From contig JAIXRD010000016.1 of assembly GCA_027485365.1 (NCBI GenBank), positions 1 to 7,065 on the forward strand: a stretch of 7,065 nucleotides of DNA, in the 5' to 3' direction. The position numbers and the translations under genes are program-made. Positions 5,293 to 7,065 of this stretch are shown here, piece after piece. Source of the stretch: Cryomorphaceae bacterium. Lineage in GTDB: Bacteria; Bacteroidota; Bacteroidia; Flavobacteriales_D; Crocinitomicaceae. The notes under the pieces were generated by a model. It searched no databases. It saw only the letters and a program-made list of their open reading frames with translations, and had not been told where the DNA came from. The first letter of the stretch is position 1. Every line of letters begins with the position of its first letter.

Positions 5293-7065
5293 TTATCGTT
5301 TTACAAACGTTTTTTTCAGTTGCTTTCCGTCCGTTTCGATGAGCATCAAATAGGATCCAGCCATAAGTGATTTAAGCGAAATGGCTTGATTGTTAGCTGC
5401 AGTTCCCTTTTGTTGGATTTTTCCGAACATGTCATAAATGATAAAGCTTGCAGGACTAACTAACTCTTGTATCCGAATTTCATCTGAGCTTGGATTAGGG
5501 TAGAGTGTAATTCCTTGTTCAGCAATCAATGAAGTAAGATCAAGTAATTCATTCATTACGATGGTTCCGTTTTGATTTACAATCCAATTGCTCGGATCAA
5601 TTACAATGGAATTGTTGATTGTACCGATTCCCGTAATTTGGAAGGTGTTTGCGTTTGAATTGATATCAAAACGAATCGTGGTGTCTGTATTGCCTGGGCG
5701 GGTGAACTTCAAATCAATAGGATTGGTAAAGGTAGGGGTAACATTAGGCATTGAGCTTGTGTGAGAAATCTTAACAAGCGCATCTGAACCAACTTGTTTC
5801 CATTCAACGGAATACGTAGGGAATCCCTCACCGAAATACCATTGATCAAAAAATGGGGTATAGTCAATACCTGAGGCCTGTGCAAAGGCATCTCGCACAT
5901 CAATTCCGAAGGCTGTTGAATAGGCTTTACTCGTTAGGAAGTTTTGAAGGGTTTCAAAAAACAAACTGTCATTGTTCATCAAGTAGCGCATGCTATGAAC
6001 AATGGCTGCCCCTTTATCGTAGGTTAATCGCACACTAAAGATTCTGTTTTCATTTAAACTGTCCAGCACCCACACACTTCCGCCAGCTTGAGACATCACG
6101 TTGGTATGCACGTCGGCCATGTTTTGAACTTCTTGTCCAGGGTATAGATTTTCCAACATCAATTGTTCGCTATACGAGGCAAAGCCTTCGTTTACCCAAA
6201 TGTCGCACCATGAAGCGCAGGTTACGTAATCTCCCCACCACTGATGGCCAAGTTCGTGGGCGGTTAGCGCAGGGTTGAAAAAACCTTGGGTAGTCATGGT
6301 TTGATGTTCCATTCCTCCGGAAAATGGAGCCATACAATGGCCATATTTTTCATTTTCAAACGGATATGGTCCATATAACTCATAGAATAATTCCATAAAA
6401 TCTACAGTTTCATCAATGTCAGCCTGAAAATTCGGAAGGGTTTGAGGGTTATTATAGATATAGTTTTGAATTAGAATAGGGGCAGGGGCACCAACCGGAT
6501 TGGCTAATACATTATACTCTACATATTCGGCTACCGCTACAGAAATTAAATAGTAATCAATTGAATACCGATGCTTCCATTCATAACGACTGGTTCCGTT
6601 GCCTAAATTAACAACTTGCATTAGTTTTCCATTCGATCCTGCTTTACACGCATTTGGAACCGTGATGTTCACGTCGCATGAATCCGCTTTATCCGTCAAA
6701 CTTTGCTTACAAGGCCACCATTCGTATGCGCAAAAGGGCTCTGATAAGGACCAAACTACTTCATTTCCCCACGAAGGCGAGGTTGCATTAGACATGCCGC
6801 TACCTCCTAAGGGATTCGTTTGTGCAGTAGGAGGAGTTCCACTGTAATCTGTTCTCACCGTGAATACCGTGCCTGGAGCAAAGTTAACTCCAATCTTTAC
6901 CGCTGAATTGGATCTAACAAACGGTACATTTACCCCATTTAAACTTACCGAAGAAATGGTAAGGGTTGAAAATAATTCATATAGAATGGTGTCCATGGGA
7001 ACTAAAGCGGTTGCCTTCATTTCTGCATAACCTGAAAGTGCCGTTGTGGTATTGGTCATGTTTAG
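5293..7065 (-). CDS. Secreted M1-family zinc metallopeptidase with type IX secretion sorting domain (5' end outside window)
   Basis: This is an aminopeptidase-N-like (M1) peptidase, predicted to be exported to the cell surface or medium. Residues are numbered from the ATG at 7059. Zinc ligands are in HELGH at 268-272 with the downstream Glu in NEGFA at 291; Y347 in TYDKG fits the catalytic tyrosine. The substrate-anchoring GxMEN motif reads GGMEH at 248-252. The first 75 or so residues match the N-terminal beta domain from its middle. Residues 517-588 are a type A type IX sorting domain: LYPNPSSD, IYDMFGKI, LMAGSYLMLIE and a final KKTFVKR. The true start is not in view: the reading frame stays open to the right edge and no signal peptide is present, although the type IX route needs one. 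Its end faces hutH across 6 bp. A role in scavenging peptides is inferred. Confidence 0.93.
   Translation of the reverse strand, partial: LNMTNTTTALSGYAEMKATALVPMDTILYELFSTLTISSVSLNGVNVPFVRSNSAVKIGVNFAPGTVFTVRTDYSGTPPTAQTNPLGGSGMSNATSPSWGNEVVWSLSEPFCAYEWWPCKQSLTDKADSCDVNITVPNACKAGSNGKLMQVVNLGNGTSRYEWKHRYSIDYYLISVAVAEYVEYNVLANPVGAPAPILIQNYIYNNPQTLPNFQADIDETVDFMELFYELYGPYPFENEKYGHCMAPFSGGMEHQTMTTQGFFNPALTAHELGHQWWGDYVTCASWCDIWVNEGFASYSEQLMLENLYPGQEVQNMADVHTNVMSQAGGSVWVLDSLNENRIFSVRLTYDKGAAIVHSMRYLMNNDSLFFETLQNFLTSKAYSTAFGIDVRDAFAQASGIDYTPFFDQWYFGEGFPTYSVEWKQVGSDALVKISHTSSMPNVTPTFTNPIDLKFTRPGNTDTTIRFDINSNANTFQITGIGTINNSIVIDPSNWIVNQNGTIVMNELLDLTSLIAEQGITLYPNPSSDEIRIQELVSPASFIIYDMFGKIQQKGTAANNQAISLKSLMAGSYLMLIETDGKQLKKTFVKR
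5297..5316 (+). terminator. Possible weak intrinsic terminator for the fabG-hemB-hutH unit
   Basis: A five-base-pair stem CGTTT/AAACG (5297-5301 and 5305-5309) with a 3-base loop is followed directly by seven T residues (5310-5316). The order of hairpin then T run fits a rightward terminator 10 bp beyond the hutH stop. It lies within the 3' coding end of the convergent peptidase gene. The stem is short with two G-C pairs, so efficiency is doubtful. Confidence 0.33.

Noticed and set aside
5853..6847. Plus-strand open frames opposite the M1 peptidase gene (5853-6038, 6599-6847)
   Set aside because: They are antisense to conserved catalytic regions and have no recognisable motif or start context.
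7057..7059. ATG at 7059 as the true start of the M1 peptidase
   Set aside because: The frame stays open to the edge, no signal peptide follows, and the sequence enters the M1 N-terminal beta domain in its middle, so the start lies beyond the window.
1..7065. CRISPR array, tRNA or rRNA gene, insertion sequence, phage or defence genes
   Set aside because: Reading both strands, I saw no regularly spaced repeats, cloverleaf-like sequence, transposase or terminal inverted repeats; every gene matches an ordinary chromosomal family.

Overview
The window looks like ordinary chromosomal DNA from a Bacteroidota bacterium, probably of the Flavobacteriales type. The main support is a secreted metallopeptidase with a type IX secretion C-terminal sorting domain, which is essentially confined to this phylum. 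Further support comes from start regions that lack Shine-Dalgarno sequences but carry A/T-rich leaders, from sequences matching the Bacteroidota -7 promoter element (TAnnTTTG), and from protein variants in HutH and HemB that resemble family members from this phylum. The DNA is moderately AT-rich throughout, and I see no island of foreign composition. There are no RNA genes, insertion sequences, CRISPR arrays or long repeats that I can support.

Layout. Positions 1-2013 hold a tightly packed leftward four-gene unit. In transcription order these are an adenylylsulfate (APS) kinase-like protein, a single-domain rhodanese, a DedA-family membrane protein, and a DUF2459/TIGR02117-family membrane-anchored protein whose 3' end runs off the left edge. 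A 75-bp divergent intergenic region (2014-2088) separates it from a rightward unit at 2089-5286: fabG (3-oxoacyl-ACP reductase), hemB (porphobilinogen synthase) and hutH (histidine ammonia-lyase), with gaps of 4 bp and a 1-bp TAATG overlap. Only 6 bp after hutH lies the convergent 3' end of a large leftward gene (5293-7065), an M1-family zinc metallopeptidase with a type IX sorting domain. Its 5' end, including the expected signal peptide, is beyond the right edge. No stretch over 300 bases lacks a gene.

How the genes work together. The rightward unit mixes three unrelated housekeeping or catabolic reactions (fatty acid elongation, tetrapyrrole synthesis, histidine degradation), so it looks like an operon of convenience rather than one pathway. 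In the leftward unit, two proteins have sulfur-related folds (APS kinase, rhodanese) and two are membrane proteins (a possible lipid transporter and an uncharacterised anchored protein). Whether they share a function is an open question and is the most interesting point here. I found no clear evidence of a wholly new system; the best leads are the departures from canonical motifs in the APS kinase-like protein and the composition of its operon.
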